NCBI RefSeq assembly: GCF_018304825.1
Contig: NZ_CP072648.1
Location: 1,533,501 to 1,597,500, forward strand
Reading direction: 5' to 3'
Source of the DNA: Chloracidobacterium validum
GTDB taxonomy: Bacteria > Acidobacteriota > Blastocatellia > Chloracidobacteriales > Chloracidobacteriaceae
Length of the DNA: 64,000 bases
Each line of letters starts with the position of its first letter. Position 1 is the stretch's first letter. Shown one piece after another: positions 8,289-18,900 of this stretch. The position numbers and the translations under genes are program-made. Below the pieces are notes generated by a model. That model was not told where the DNA came from and ran no database searches. It saw nothing but the letters and a program-made list of their open reading frames with translations.

Positions 8289-10865
8289 ATGATTGGCACG
8301 TACCTACTCCACTACAAACTGCTCAAAAAAATCGGCGAAGGCGGGCAAGGCGAAGTCTATCAAGCGGAAGACACTCGTCTGCGCCGCATCGTGGCGATCA
8401 AGATTCTGCCGGCCGAGCTGGTCGCGGACGAAAAAACCCGCAAGCGCTTCCTGCGCGAGGCCCAACTGGCATCGGCGCTCGACCACCCCAACATCTGCAC
8501 CGTTTATGAGATCAATGAGGATCGGGGTCTGCACTTCATCGTGATGCAGTACCTCGACGGCAAACGGCTCAAGCAGATGGTGCGCGGGCGCGCGCTCGAC
8601 ATCGAAAGCACCTTATCCATTGCTGTTCAACTGGCAGATGCCCTGGCCTCCGCGCACGAGCGCGGGGTCATTCACCGGGATGTCAAGGCGACCAATGTCA
8701 TCGTCAATGACCGCGGACAGGCCAAGATCCTCGACTTTGGTCTGGCCAAAGCCACCACCAAAACGATTGGCGATGAATCGGTCATGGAACTGACGCAGGC
8801 GGGTGTTCCCTTCGGCACGGCGGGCTACATGTCGCCGGAGCAAGCCCGTGGCGGCACCATTGATGCCCGCTCGGATGTGTTTTCACTGGGCATCGTCATT
8901 TACGAGATGGCCGCCGGGCGATTGCCGTTTCAGGGCAAAAGCAGTGTGGATGTCATGCATGCCATCATGCATGAGCCGCTGCCGTTGTTGTCGTCCATCA
9001 ATCCGGCTGTCCCGGAGCGGCTGCAAACGATTCTCGAAAAGGCCACGGCCAAGGAAGTCACGGCACGCTATCAAACGATGCGTGACTTTCAGGCTGAGTT
9101 GAAGCAGCTTCTCCGCGCCGTTCAGATGCAACTGGGGCAGCCGATGACCGATGACTCGCTGCTCCCGATGGTGGCGCCGCGCCACGAACGCAGCAACTGG
9201 TTGAGCGGGGGGGTCGTGGGCCGCCTCATCAGTCGCCTCCGGGGCGCGCCGGAGCGGCCGCCAACCAGCCAGCCAGCGACGCCGACGGTTTCACCGAGTC
9301 GCCCGGCCGACCCGCCGGCTGAGCTTGCCGAGAAGAAAGCCGAGGACATTGCCGACAAAGGCCAAGCGCTTCGGGACTCGATGCCCAGTTCGTGGCGGAC
9401 GTCCGACAAACGCTCGATTGCCATTCTTCCCTTCCGTAACCTGAGTGGCGATGCCCAAACCGACTTTTACAGCTTTTCACTGGCAGACAGTGTCATCACC
9501 GAACTGGCCGGGCTGAAGTCCATTGTCGTCCGTCCGTCGAGCTACATGGCGAAGTATCAGGGCCGCGACCTCGACCCGATCTATGTTGGCAACGAGCTGC
9601 AAGTTGACGCCGTCATGACCAGCGCCTATGTCAAATCGGGCAATCGCCTGCGTGTGACACCGCAGTTGATTGACGTTCACACGGGCGAAATTCTGTGGAG
9701 TGACAAGATTGACCTCGACGCGCAGGACATCATCACCCTTCAGGACACCCTGGCGCAGAAGATTTGCGAGGAACTGCGCGTCCGCATCAGCCAAACCGAG
9801 CAGGAACGGATTGCCAAACCCTCGACGCGCAACGCCGAAGCGTTTGAGTATTACCTGCGTGGGCGCAACCAGTTGCAGCGGTTTCGCCAGACGATGCTCA
9901 AGGATGACTTCAGCGCCGCGACCGAGATGTTTGAAAATGCGCTCGCGTGCGATCCCAACTTTGCCCTGGCGCACTCCGGCATGGGGTTGTGTTATGTCGA
10001 GTATGTGCTGAAAGGTATTGGGGGTGGGTTGTACTTTGAGCGCGCTGCCGAGCGGTTTCGCCAGGCGTTGGCGCTGGATGATTCGCTCATCGAGCCGCAA
10101 ATCAACATGGTGTATTACTACTTGCTCAAGGGCGAAAAAGCCCGCGCCCGCGAGCAAGCCCGGCGGATGCTAGCCATTGCTCCCAACGACCCGGCCGCGC
10201 ACAACACGGCGGCCTATTTGCACCGCTGGGATGGGCTGTATGGACCCGCCCTGGCCGAATATGACGCCTGTCTGCGACTCGACCCGACAGACGTCGTGCG
10301 GGTGTCTTACAACCGCGCCCGGATTGCGCTCTATCAGGGTAACTACGAGGAAGCGCACGAGCACCTCGATGGGGCGCTCTTCGTCGAACCCAACCATCCC
10401 TTTGCCTCGATGGTGCTTGGACAAGTGCTCTACTACCAGGGCCGCCATGAGGAATCGGCGCGCACCTTCCGGGAACTCTTTGAACGCAATCCTGACTTGC
10501 ACGCCTTTCGTCCGATTTATGCCCTGGGCTTTGTCATCGAAGGGCTTCCAGATCGCGCGCGTTCCCTCATCAACGACGCCGTGCGCGAAATTGCCAACGC
10601 TGATGGTGACGCGGCCTACTGGCTGGCAACGCTCTATGCCGCGCTTGGCGACGACGACGATGCTCTGCATTGGCTGCGGCGGGCAATCGCGCTGGGGAAT
10701 GAAAATTACCCCTGGTTCATTTCCAACCCAGACTGGGCACACCTGCGCGAAACGCCAGCGTTTCAGGCCATTGTGGAACCGATTCGGCAAAGCTGGGAGC
10801 AGCTCATGCTGCCGTTTTTGGGTCCAGCCGCCGCGCGCCCAGGCCTCGGCAATGCCCCCGTGTGA
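8289..10865 (+). CDS. Serine/threonine protein kinase with TolB-like and TPR modules
   Basis: A Hanks-type kinase of 858 residues. The kinase domain (about 6-270) shows the glycine loop GEGGQGEVY, Lys38 (VAIK), catalytic loop HRDVKATN with Asp131, DFG at 149-151 and GTAGYMSPEQ. A Pro-rich linker (~300-370) follows without a membrane segment. Next is a TolB/adenylate-cyclase-associated N-terminal-like region (SIAILPFRNLSGD... to EELRVRI), then at least six TPR-like repeats to the end. This kinase-TolB-like-TPR architecture is frequent in Acidobacteriota. The ATG at 8289 has GGTGGA just upstream; a TTG at 8268 is possible but weaker. The stop overlaps the next gene by 4 nt, so coupling with the glycosyltransferases is likely. 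The substrate is unknown. Confidence 0.93.
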   Translation: MIGTYLLHYKLLKKIGEGGQGEVYQAEDTRLRRIVAIKILPAELVADEKTRKRFLREAQLASALDHPNICTVYEINEDRGLHFIVMQYLDGKRLKQMVRGRALDIESTLSIAVQLADALASAHERGVIHRDVKATNVIVNDRGQAKILDFGLAKATTKTIGDESVMELTQAGVPFGTAGYMSPEQARGGTIDARSDVFSLGIVIYEMAAGRLPFQGKSSVDVMHAIMHEPLPLLSSINPAVPERLQTILEKATAKEVTARYQTMRDFQAELKQLLRAVQMQLGQPMTDDSLLPMVAPRHERSNWLSGGVVGRLISRLRGAPERPPTSQPATPTVSPSRPADPPAELAEKKAEDIADKGQALRDSMPSSWRTSDKRSIAILPFRNLSGDAQTDFYSFSLADSVITELAGLKSIVVRPSSYMAKYQGRDLDPIYVGNELQVDAVMTSAYVKSGNRLRVTPQLIDVHTGEILWSDKIDLDAQDIITLQDTLAQKICEELRVRISQTEQERIAKPSTRNAEAFEYYLRGRNQLQRFRQTMLKDDFSAATEMFENALACDPNFALAHSGMGLCYVEYVLKGIGGGLYFERAAERFRQALALDDSLIEPQINMVYYYLLKGEKARAREQARRMLAIAPNDPAAHNTAAYLHRWDGLYGPALAEYDACLRLDPTDVVRVSYNRARIALYQGNYEEAHEHLDGALFVEPNHPFASMVLGQVLYYQGRHEESARTFRELFERNPDLHAFRPIYALGFVIEGLPDRARSLINDAVREIANADGDAAYWLATLYAALGDDDDALHWLRRAIALGNENYPWFISNPDWAHLRETPAFQAIVEPIRQSWEQLMLPFLGPAAARPGLGNAPV

Positions 10866-12001
10866 ACCGCTCTGTCAACCGGGCGCAGGTTGGCGGTTCG
10901 TTCCACGTGTTTTCTGAAGCCTTGCGTGTGCTTTACCTGCTCGACTCGCTGAACCGGGGCGGCGTCGAAACCCTGATATTGTCCGTCTGCCGGCAAGCCC
11001 AGGCCGTCGGCATCGAGCCGTACTTGGCTGGATTTGGTGACGGCGACGCGGCGGCGGCGTTCCGCGACCTGCCACGGTCGTTTTTCCGCACGCGGCACGC
11101 CCCGTTTGACCCATTTCTGGCACGCTGGCTGCGGCAACTCGTCCAAACGCAGCGTATTGCCCTGGTTCATGCCAACCAACCCGTCGAGGCGCTCCATGCC
11201 TGGTGGGCGCTGCGCGGCTTACCGGTCAAGCTGGTGCTGACCCTGCACAACCTGGAATACGATGCCAAAAACCGACGGGCGCTTGCTTTTCTTTTGCCAC
11301 GACTCGACGCGGTCGCGGTCGTCTCGCAGGCGGCGCGGCAGTGGCACGAAGCATCCGGCGTGCTTCGCCGGATTCGTCCGCGGCGCGTGGCCGTGGTCCT
11401 GAACGGCGTCCCTGAGCCAAGCTTGTCCCCCCGCCCGCCGGCCAGTCCGGCAGCCGGCCCAACGCTCGGCATGATTGCCAACTTTACGCCGATCAAAGAC
11501 CACGCGACCCTGTGTCGCGCCCTGCCGGACGTCTTTGACCGTCACCCACAGGCGCGGTGCCTCCTGGCCGGCGCGGCCCAGGATCGGCGGTTGTACCGCG
11601 AAGCGCAGGCCATGTGCGAACGCGCCCGACTCCTTGACCGCGTCTCGTTTCTGGGTTCGTGTCCGGCCGTGGAAGTCTTGCCCCGTCTGGACGCCTTCGT
11701 GCTTGCCTCACGAACCGATACCTTCGGATTGGCGCTGGTCGAAGCCATGCTGGCCGGGCTGCCCTGCGTGGCTTCGGATATTCCGGCCCTACGTGAGGTC
11801 ACGGCGGATGGCACGGTCGCGGCCCTGTTTCGCCCTGGCGATGCGGCGGATTGCGCCCACGCGCTCAATCGGGTGCTCTCCGACGCGGCCTATCGCCACA
11901 GCCTGGCCGCGCGGGGACAGGCCCATGCGCGCCGGCACTACACGTTGGGCGCGTACCTCGACCGCTTGCGCCGGTTCTACGACACGGTACTTGGCTCGTG
12001 A
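10862..12001 (+). CDS. Family 4 glycosyltransferase (GT-B fold)
   Basis: Retaining GT4-type transferase of 379 residues, probably in envelope glycan or exopolysaccharide synthesis. The N-terminal Rossmann domain carries the donor/acceptor glycine motif RVLYLLDSLNRGGVETLIL. The C-terminal domain has the E-x7-E-type signature in FGLALVEAMLAGLPCVASDIPALREV, which binds the nucleotide-sugar diphosphate. The GTG start overlaps the kinase stop (GTGA); an internal start near GTG 10928 just before VLYLL is possible since the first ~20 residues are not conserved-looking. The gene ends in another GTGA overlap with the following GT2. Sugar specificity cannot be read from sequence. Confidence 0.88.
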   Translation: MNRSVNRAQVGGSFHVFSEALRVLYLLDSLNRGGVETLILSVCRQAQAVGIEPYLAGFGDGDAAAAFRDLPRSFFRTRHAPFDPFLARWLRQLVQTQRIALVHANQPVEALHAWWALRGLPVKLVLTLHNLEYDAKNRRALAFLLPRLDAVAVVSQAARQWHEASGVLRRIRPRRVAVVLNGVPEPSLSPRPPASPAAGPTLGMIANFTPIKDHATLCRALPDVFDRHPQARCLLAGAAQDRRLYREAQAMCERARLLDRVSFLGSCPAVEVLPRLDAFVLASRTDTFGLALVEAMLAGLPCVASDIPALREVTADGTVAALFRPGDAADCAHALNRVLSDAAYRHSLAARGQAHARRHYTLGAYLDRLRRFYDTVLGS

Positions 12002-12964
12002 GTGACGCAGTAGCCACCGATGGAGTCTTCGCAGTCGTGCCCTCGTACGGCCACGCGCCCTTTGTCGCGCGCGCCTTGCGCTCGATTTTTCGCCAACGCC
12101 AACCGCCATCCCGGCTGCTCGTCATTGACGATGGCTCGCCCGACGACTCGGCACGGATCATTGCCGCAACCTTGACCGAGTGTCCTTTTCCCTGTGAGTT
12201 CATCGTCCACGACCGGAACCGGGGTCTGTGCGCGACGCTCAACGAAGCGCTGACGCACTGCGATGCGCCGTTTTTTTGCCTACCTTGGCTCGGACGACCT
12301 GTGGTTGCCGGACTTTCTGGCAACGCGCACGGCCATGCTCCAGGCGCGGCCCGAGGCGGTACTGGCCTACGGTCACGCCTTCATCATCAACGCCGACGAC
12401 GCCATCGTGGACGATACCCGCTGGTGGGCGCGCTACACGGACGGCGACGTGCGCGCCATGCTGCTGCGCGGTGGTGCGCCGATGAGCGCCACGGTGCTCT
12501 ACCGCACAGCGGCCCTGGCGCGGTTTGGGTGGGATGAACGCTCGCGGCTGGAAGACTATGCGTTGTATCTGCGGCTCTGCTGCGTAGGTGACTTTGCCTT
12601 TGACCCGGAAGTTCGCGCGGCCTGGCGACGCCACGTGCAGAATACCAGCCACAACGTGGACTTCATGCTGCGGGAAACCCTGGCAGCGCAGGCCGCGGTT
12701 GCCGACCAGATGGGCTTGTCGGCAGCCGAACGTCGCCAGGCACAGGCCGAACTGACCTGGACCTACGCCGAAGCCTTTGCCCGCGCCGGCGCGCGCCGGC
12801 GCGCGGCGGCGCTGGCGTGGGCAAACTGGTTCGGCGCGCCCAACTGGTGGGCGCGCGGCAAAATGCTGGCCCGGTTGCTGCTGCCGGCCGCGGTCGAGCG
12901 GTGGCGACAAACTTGCCGGGCGCGCACCATTGCGCGCCGCTATGGCAAGCTGACCCTAGACTGA
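11998..12964 (+). pseudogene. Family 2 glycosyltransferase, interrupted by a +1 frameshift at a T7 run
   Basis: GTG start overlapping the GT4 stop. The first frame encodes a GT-A N-terminus: FAVVPSYGHAPFVARALRS, VIDDGSPDD, NRGLCATLNEAL. It runs to about 12270. At seven T's (12271-12277) the frame changes, and the continuation reads FAYLGSDDLWLPDFLATR with the DxD-like SDD, then EDYALYLRLC, to the stop at 12964. With six T's the protein would be a seamless 321 residues (DAPFFAYLGSDD). So either one T is extra in the sequence, the gene is broken, or slippage on the T-run restores it. The C-terminal third is Arg/Ala-rich. Confidence 0.82.
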
Positions 12965-13022
12965 TTGTCTTCGACGACCCCAACCCTGCCGAGGCCAGGC
13001 TTTGCACATGGAGGCAAGCTCG

Positions 13023-15902
13023 ATGAAACCAGGCTCGATTGTCCGCTGCCGTGACCGCGAGTGGGTGGTTCTCCCGACCGACGCCGATGACATCATCGCG
13101 CTGCGTCCGCTGACCGGCGCCACGGAACAGGTCGTCAAGCTGCATCGCCAACTGATGAACTTGGTCGGCTATGCCCTGCCTACTGAACGCATCACGCCGG
13201 CCGCCTTCCCCCTTCCAACGGCGCAGGATGTTGCCGACGTGGCCAGTACCCATCTGCTGTGGCAGGCCGCGCGGCTGACCCTGCGCGAGGGAGCTGCCCC
13301 GTTGCGCTCGCTGGGGCGCATCTCCATTCGGCCGCGGGTGTACCAGTTCGTCCCGCTGCTGATGGCCCTGCGCCTCGATCCGGTCCGGCTTCTGATCGCT
13401 GACGATGTGGGCGTCGGCAAGACCATCGAGGCGCTCCTCATCGCGCGCGAACTCTACGACCGTGGCGAAATCCGCCGCCTGGCCGTCCTCTGTCCGCCCT
13501 ACCTCTGCGACCAGTGGGCCCGGGAACTGCGCGAGAAGTTCGGGCTGGACGCCGTGATCATCCGCTCCAGCACCATCACGCGCCTCGAACGCCAGAAACC
13601 GGCCACCTGCCGCATCTACGACTACTATCCGATCCAGGTCATCAGCCTCGATTGGGTCAAGAGCGAGCGCAACAAGCATCAGTTCATCCAGTGCTGCCCT
13701 GAGCTGGTCATCGTGGATGAGGCGCATGGCGCCGCCGCGGCCGACCCATCCAACCGCAGTCAGCAGCAGCGGCACCACCTGTTGCGCGAACTTGCCCAAG
13801 ACCCGGCGCGGCATCTCATCTTGCTCACGGCCACGCCCCACAGCGGCATCGAAGCCACCTTCCGGTCGCTTCTGGGGCTATTGCGCGCCGACTTTGCCGA
13901 CCTCGATATGGGTGCGCTAACCGAACCCCAACGGGCCGAGTTGGCCCGGCACTTCGTCCAACGTACCCGCGCCGACATCACCCACGCCTGGGATACGGAG
14001 GACTGCTTCCCGGCGCGCCTCGGCGTGGATGTCACCTACGACCTCTCGGCGCCGTACCGCCACCTGTTCGACCAAACCTATGCGTTCTGTTCCGACTTGG
14101 TTCGGAGCGGCGAGCATCTGGAAGAACGCAAGCGTCGGGTGCGTTCCTGGGGCGCGCTGGCCCTGCTCCGGTGCGTCATGTCGAGTCCGGCGGCAGCCGT
14201 GGCGGCCCTGAACAACCGTGATCAACCCCTACCGGCGCTTGACGACGCGCTCGACGACGCCCCCGACTTCGGCCCGCTCGTCTTCGAGGCGACCGACGAC
14301 GTCACCGACGACACAACCCCCACGCCCCCGATTGAACAGGCCGAAGCGCACCTGCCCGACAGCGAACGCCGCCGCCTGCGCGCCCTGCGGCACACGGCCC
14401 AGCAGTTGCTCCATACCCCACAGGACACCAAACTGGCCCGGTGTGTCGCCGTCATCCAGGACCTGCTGCGCGATGGGTTTCATCCCATCGTCTGGTGCCG
14501 GTACGTCGCCACGGCCGAGTATGTGGCGGAAGGCCTGCAAAAGGCGCTCGGCGATGCCGTCCAGGTCACGGTCATCACCGGTCGGCTCGGCGACGAAGAG
14601 CGACGCCTCAAGATTGACGACTTGGCCCTCGACCGGCCCCGCGTCCTGGTGGCCACCGATTGCCTGTCGGAAGGCATCAACCTGCAAGAGAAGTTCACCG
14701 CCACGCTGCACTATGACCTGCCGTGGAATCCCAACCGCCTCGAACAACGGGAAGGACGGGTTGACCGCTACGGGCAAGTTGCCCGCCAGGTCAAGGCCGT
14801 CCGCTTCTACGGCCGCGACAACCCCGTTGACGGCGCGGTGCTCGACGTCCTGCTCGACAAAGCCAAGCAGATTTACCATGCCCTGGGCACCTACGTGCCT
14901 GTCCCCGAAGAGGGCGAAAGCGTGATGCAGGCCGTGCTCAACTCGCTCTTCATCCGCCGCCGTACCCTGGAAACGCAACTGCGCCTGTTTGAGGAAACCC
15001 CTGACGTTCAGCAGCTCCACAGCCGCTGGGATGCCGCCGTCGAGCGCGAACAGCGCAGCCGAACCCGCTTCGCCCAGCGCGCCCTCAAACCCGAAGAAGT
15101 CCAGAAGGAGCTGGAAGCCACCGACACGGTGCTTGGCGATCCGCGTGCGGTACAGGAGTTCGTGCTGGCCGCCGCCCAACGCCTGGGCCTGTCGGTTCGA
15201 CCCGAGCGCCGCCGGCCTGGGGTTTTTGTCGTGGACCTCTCCGAGCCGGCCACCGCGACGCTGCCCGACGTGGTGCGCGATGCCGCGCGGCGCGGCTCTA
15301 CGGGTGACTGGCGCATCAGCTTCGTCTCGCCTACGCCCGAAGGGGCCGAGTATGTGGGCCGCAACCATCGCTTCGTCGCCGCCCTGGCCGGCTATCTCCT
15401 GGAAAATGCGCTCACCGGCGGACGGGACGCGCTCGCCCCCCGCTGCGCGGTGCTGCGCACCACCGGCGTGCCGCGCCTGACGAAGCTGCTGCTCCTGCGG
15501 ACGCGCTACCTGGTGGACACTCCCGAACGCGCGCCGCTGCTTGCCGAAGAAATCCTCGTCCTGGGCTACCGGCTACTGACCGCCGAGGTTGCCTGGCTGG
15601 CCGAAGACGAGGCGCTGCGCTTGCTTGCCGAGACGACACCGGCAGCCAATGTTCCACGGGAAGAAAAACAGGAACTGCTCGCGGACGTCCTCACCGAACT
15701 CGGCCCCTGGCAGGCAGAAGCCCAAACCCCACTGCAAGCGCAGCTTCAGCAACGCATCACGCAGCGGGCCGCGGCGCTGGAAGACCGCTTCAAGCGCCTG
15801 CGCAAGGCCGTCTCGCTCCGGGTGCGGGACTTGCGCGTGCGGCCGCAGTTCCCGCCCGATCTCCTCGGCATCCTCGTCTTGCAACCGGTGGTGCGGCCAT
15901 GA
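13023..15902 (+). CDS. SNF2/HepA-type superfamily 2 helicase, DISARM DrmD-like
   Basis: A 959-residue DNA-dependent ATPase. Motif I is DDVGVGKT (residues 127-134), the Walker B box is DEAH (232-235), SAT-like LLTATPHSG follows, and motif VI QREGRVDRYGQ lies near 575-586. The long C-terminal region after the RecA pair carries a helical insert and no nuclease motif I can see. The start at ATG 13023 has GGAGG 8 nt upstream; ATG 13008 is the alternative. The stop overlaps the ATG of the adenine methyltransferase by 4 nt. SNF2 helicase followed by an N6-adenine methyltransferase and a DUF1998-type helicase is the class 1 DISARM order (drmD-drmMI-drmA), hence the call. Other SNF2-associated restriction loci remain possible. 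Confidence 0.85.
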   Translation: MKPGSIVRCRDREWVVLPTDADDIIALRPLTGATEQVVKLHRQLMNLVGYALPTERITPAAFPLPTAQDVADVASTHLLWQAARLTLREGAAPLRSLGRISIRPRVYQFVPLLMALRLDPVRLLIADDVGVGKTIEALLIARELYDRGEIRRLAVLCPPYLCDQWARELREKFGLDAVIIRSSTITRLERQKPATCRIYDYYPIQVISLDWVKSERNKHQFIQCCPELVIVDEAHGAAAADPSNRSQQQRHHLLRELAQDPARHLILLTATPHSGIEATFRSLLGLLRADFADLDMGALTEPQRAELARHFVQRTRADITHAWDTEDCFPARLGVDVTYDLSAPYRHLFDQTYAFCSDLVRSGEHLEERKRRVRSWGALALLRCVMSSPAAAVAALNNRDQPLPALDDALDDAPDFGPLVFEATDDVTDDTTPTPPIEQAEAHLPDSERRRLRALRHTAQQLLHTPQDTKLARCVAVIQDLLRDGFHPIVWCRYVATAEYVAEGLQKALGDAVQVTVITGRLGDEERRLKIDDLALDRPRVLVATDCLSEGINLQEKFTATLHYDLPWNPNRLEQREGRVDRYGQVARQVKAVRFYGRDNPVDGAVLDVLLDKAKQIYHALGTYVPVPEEGESVMQAVLNSLFIRRRTLETQLRLFEETPDVQQLHSRWDAAVEREQRSRTRFAQRALKPEEVQKELEATDTVLGDPRAVQEFVLAAAQRLGLSVRPERRRPGVFVVDLSEPATATLPDVVRDAARRGSTGDWRISFVSPTPEGAEYVGRNHRFVAALAGYLLENALTGGRDALAPRCAVLRTTGVPRLTKLLLLRTRYLVDTPERAPLLAEEILVLGYRLLTAEVAWLAEDEALRLLAETTPAANVPREEKQELLADVLTELGPWQAEAQTPLQAQLQQRITQRAAALEDRFKRLRKAVSLRVRDLRVRPQFPPDLLGILVLQPVVRP

Positions 15903-18900
15903 GTACGACCCTGAGAAGCTTTCCTGCCATCCGTGCCGAAGGGGGCTTGTTTGCCCCCGACCTCTTTGACCAACTGTTGGCCGGCGAAGCCCCCGGCCAG
16001 AAGCCATCAGACTTCGGACTGGACAACCGGCGCAAGCTGACCGATGCCATGGCGGCCACCTTTGGCGATGCGCAGGCGCTGTGGTCGGTGTTTCGCCGCC
16101 GGCTGGACCACCTGAACGAAACCGACCCGGGCGACGACCCTCACCCGCGACATCTGGATGGTTCCATTCCTCAGCCTGCTCGGCTACGACTTGCGCTACA
16201 ACCGCCCGGCCCCGGTCATCGGCGGCCTGCCGTTCTCCATTTCGCACCGCGCGGGCGAGGCAGAGGACGCGCCCCCCATCCACATCGTCGGCGCGCGCCA
16301 CGACCTGGACCGCCTTCCGCCGAGCGGACGCGCCACGCGCCTGGCTCCCCATTCGCTCGTGCAGGAGTTCCTCAACCGCACCGATGCGCTCTGGGGGATC
16401 GTCACCAACGGCCTGGTCGTCCGGCTGTTGCGCAACAGCACCTACATCCGCCGCCAGTGCTACGTCGAGTTTGACCTCGCGGCCATCTTCGACCAGCACC
16501 TGTTTCCAGATTTTGTCGTTTTGTATCACCTGCTCCACCGGAGCCGCCTGCCCCACAGCAGCGCCGATGCCCACCGGTGCCCGCTGGAGCGGCACTACCA
16601 GACGTCGGTCGAACAGGGCGGGCGCGTGCGCGACCGGCTGCGGGATGGCGTCAAGGCCTGCCTGACGCGCCTCGCCGACGGGTTCCTGGCGCACCCACAG
16701 AATGCGGAGCTGCGCCGACGGCTGACGTCCACCGCCGCCGACCGGCTCACGCCGGAGGCGTTCTACCGCCAGCTCCTGTGGCTGGTCTATCGGTTTCTGT
16801 TTCTGTTCGTCGCGGACGAGCGGGGCTTCCTCAGCCAGCATCCGCTGTATCTGGAAAACTACAGCGCCAGCCGCCTGCGCTCCTTGGTGGCGTTGCCCGC
16901 CGCCTACACCGACCATGACGACCTCTGGCTCTCGCTTCAGGCGCTCTGGAAGCTGCTCTCCGATGACACCCCGGTACAGCAGCTCGCCGGCCGGCCCCCT
17001 CGCCGCCCTGCTCGACCTGCCGGTGCTCAACGGCGCGTTGTTTGCGCCGTCCGCCTTTGACACCTGCCGGCTCACCAACCGCGACCTGCTTGCCGCGCTG
17101 CGGTTTCTAGACAGCTATCAGGAGTCGGACAAGGGCGCCACCCGGCGGGTCAACTACGCCGCCCTCGATGTCGAGGAACTCGGCTCGGTGTACGAAAGCC
17201 TGCTCGACTACCACCCGAACATCCCCACCACCGCGGGACGATTGCACTTTGAACTCAAGGAAGGGTTCGAGCGCAAGGGCACCGGGTCCTACTACACGCC
17301 ACCGGAGCTGGTGGCGGAACTCATCAGCTCGGCGCTGGCGCCGGTCGTGGCGGAGCGACTGGCGCAGTTGCCGCCGACGGCCACGCCCGAAGAAAAAGCG
17401 CAGGCGCTGCTGGCGCTCCGGGTCATCGATCCGGCGTGCGGCTCGGGCCACTTCCTGCTGGCGGCGGCGCGCTGGCTCGGCAGAAAGCTGGCCGGCATCC
17501 GCGTCGGTACAGACGAACCGCCCCCCGAAGCCGTCCGGGCTGCAATCCGTGAGGTGGTGACGCACAGCATCTACGGCGTGGACAAAAACCCCCTGGCCGT
17601 CGAACTCTGCCGAGTGGCGCTGTGGATCGAGTCTTACTGCGCCGGCAAGCCGCTCACCTTCCTGGATCACCGCATCCGGTGCGGCAACTCGCTCGTGGGC
17701 GTCTTTGACCTTGCCGCGCTGAAACAGGGCGTCCCAGACGAGGCCTTCAGCCCAGGCCCAGACGACACCAAATCCATCGCCGCCGAGCTGAAAAAACGCA
17801 ACCGGCAGCAACGCGGCGGACAGCGCAGCTTCTTTGCCGCTTTCGATGCGCCGGCCGAAGTGGCGCAGTTCTCCAAAGCAGCCCAGGCGCTGAACGCCGT
17901 TCCCGACGACACGCCGCAAGACATCCGCCGGAAGATGGAGCGCTACGAGGCCTTATCGGCACAGACCGCGCGCGACCGGCTGGCGTGCGACCTGTGGACG
18001 GCGGCGTTTTTTCAGCGCTTCACGCCGGGCGCGCCGCCGATCACCACGGAGACCGTGTGGGACGCGCTCGAGGCCACTTCGGCACACGGGCAAGTCGTCG
18101 GGCAGGCCCGGGCGCTGGCCGAACAACTCGGCTTCTTCCATTGGCCGCTGGCGTTCCCGGAAGTGTTCGCGCAGGGCGGCTTTGATGTTGTCCTCAGCAA
18201 CCCGCCATGGGAACGAATCAAGCTCCAGGAAAAGGAATTTTTTAAGAACGAAGACGCCACCATCGCCAACGCCAAGCATAAAGCCGAGCGGGCGCGTTTG
18301 ATGGCTGAACTTGAGCAACGCAACCTGAGCCTGTGGCGCAACTATCGCCAAACCCTTCACATTGCCGAAGCAACCAGCAAGTTCTTGCGTCGTGGCGAGC
18401 GTTTCCCGCTGACCGGTCACGGCGACGTCAACACCTACTCGGTGTTTGCCGAGCTGGCGTGGCAGCTTCTAGCCTCCCACGGACAGGCCGGCATCGTCGT
18501 CCCCACCGGCATCGCCACCGACGACACAAACAAGTACTTCTTCGGTGCAATCGTGAAAGGTCAAAACTTGGTGAGCCTGTTTGACTTTGAAAACCGCGAA
18601 AAACTGTTCACAGACCCTGACAGCCGCACGAAATTTGCTCTCCTGACTTTGAGCCGGGCAGCGGTGGAGCAGGCGACGTATGCCTTCTTCTGCACCCGCG
18701 CCGACCAACTCCACGAGAATGCGCGGTGCTTCACGCTCTCGCCAGACGACCTCGCGCTGCTCAATCCCAATACGCGCACCCTGCCGGTGTTCCGCACGCG
18801 CGCCGATGCTGAACTGACCAAGGCCATTTACCGGCGTGTGCCGGTACTCGTGAATGAAACGACGAACGCCAACCCGTGGGGCGTGAAGTTTCAGGTTATG

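Noticed and set aside
12785-12812. GC-rich palindrome (gccggcgcgcgccggcgcgcg) as terminator or regulatory hairpin
   Set aside because: It lies inside the GT2 coding region, encodes an Ala/Arg run consistent with the frame, and has no T-tract.
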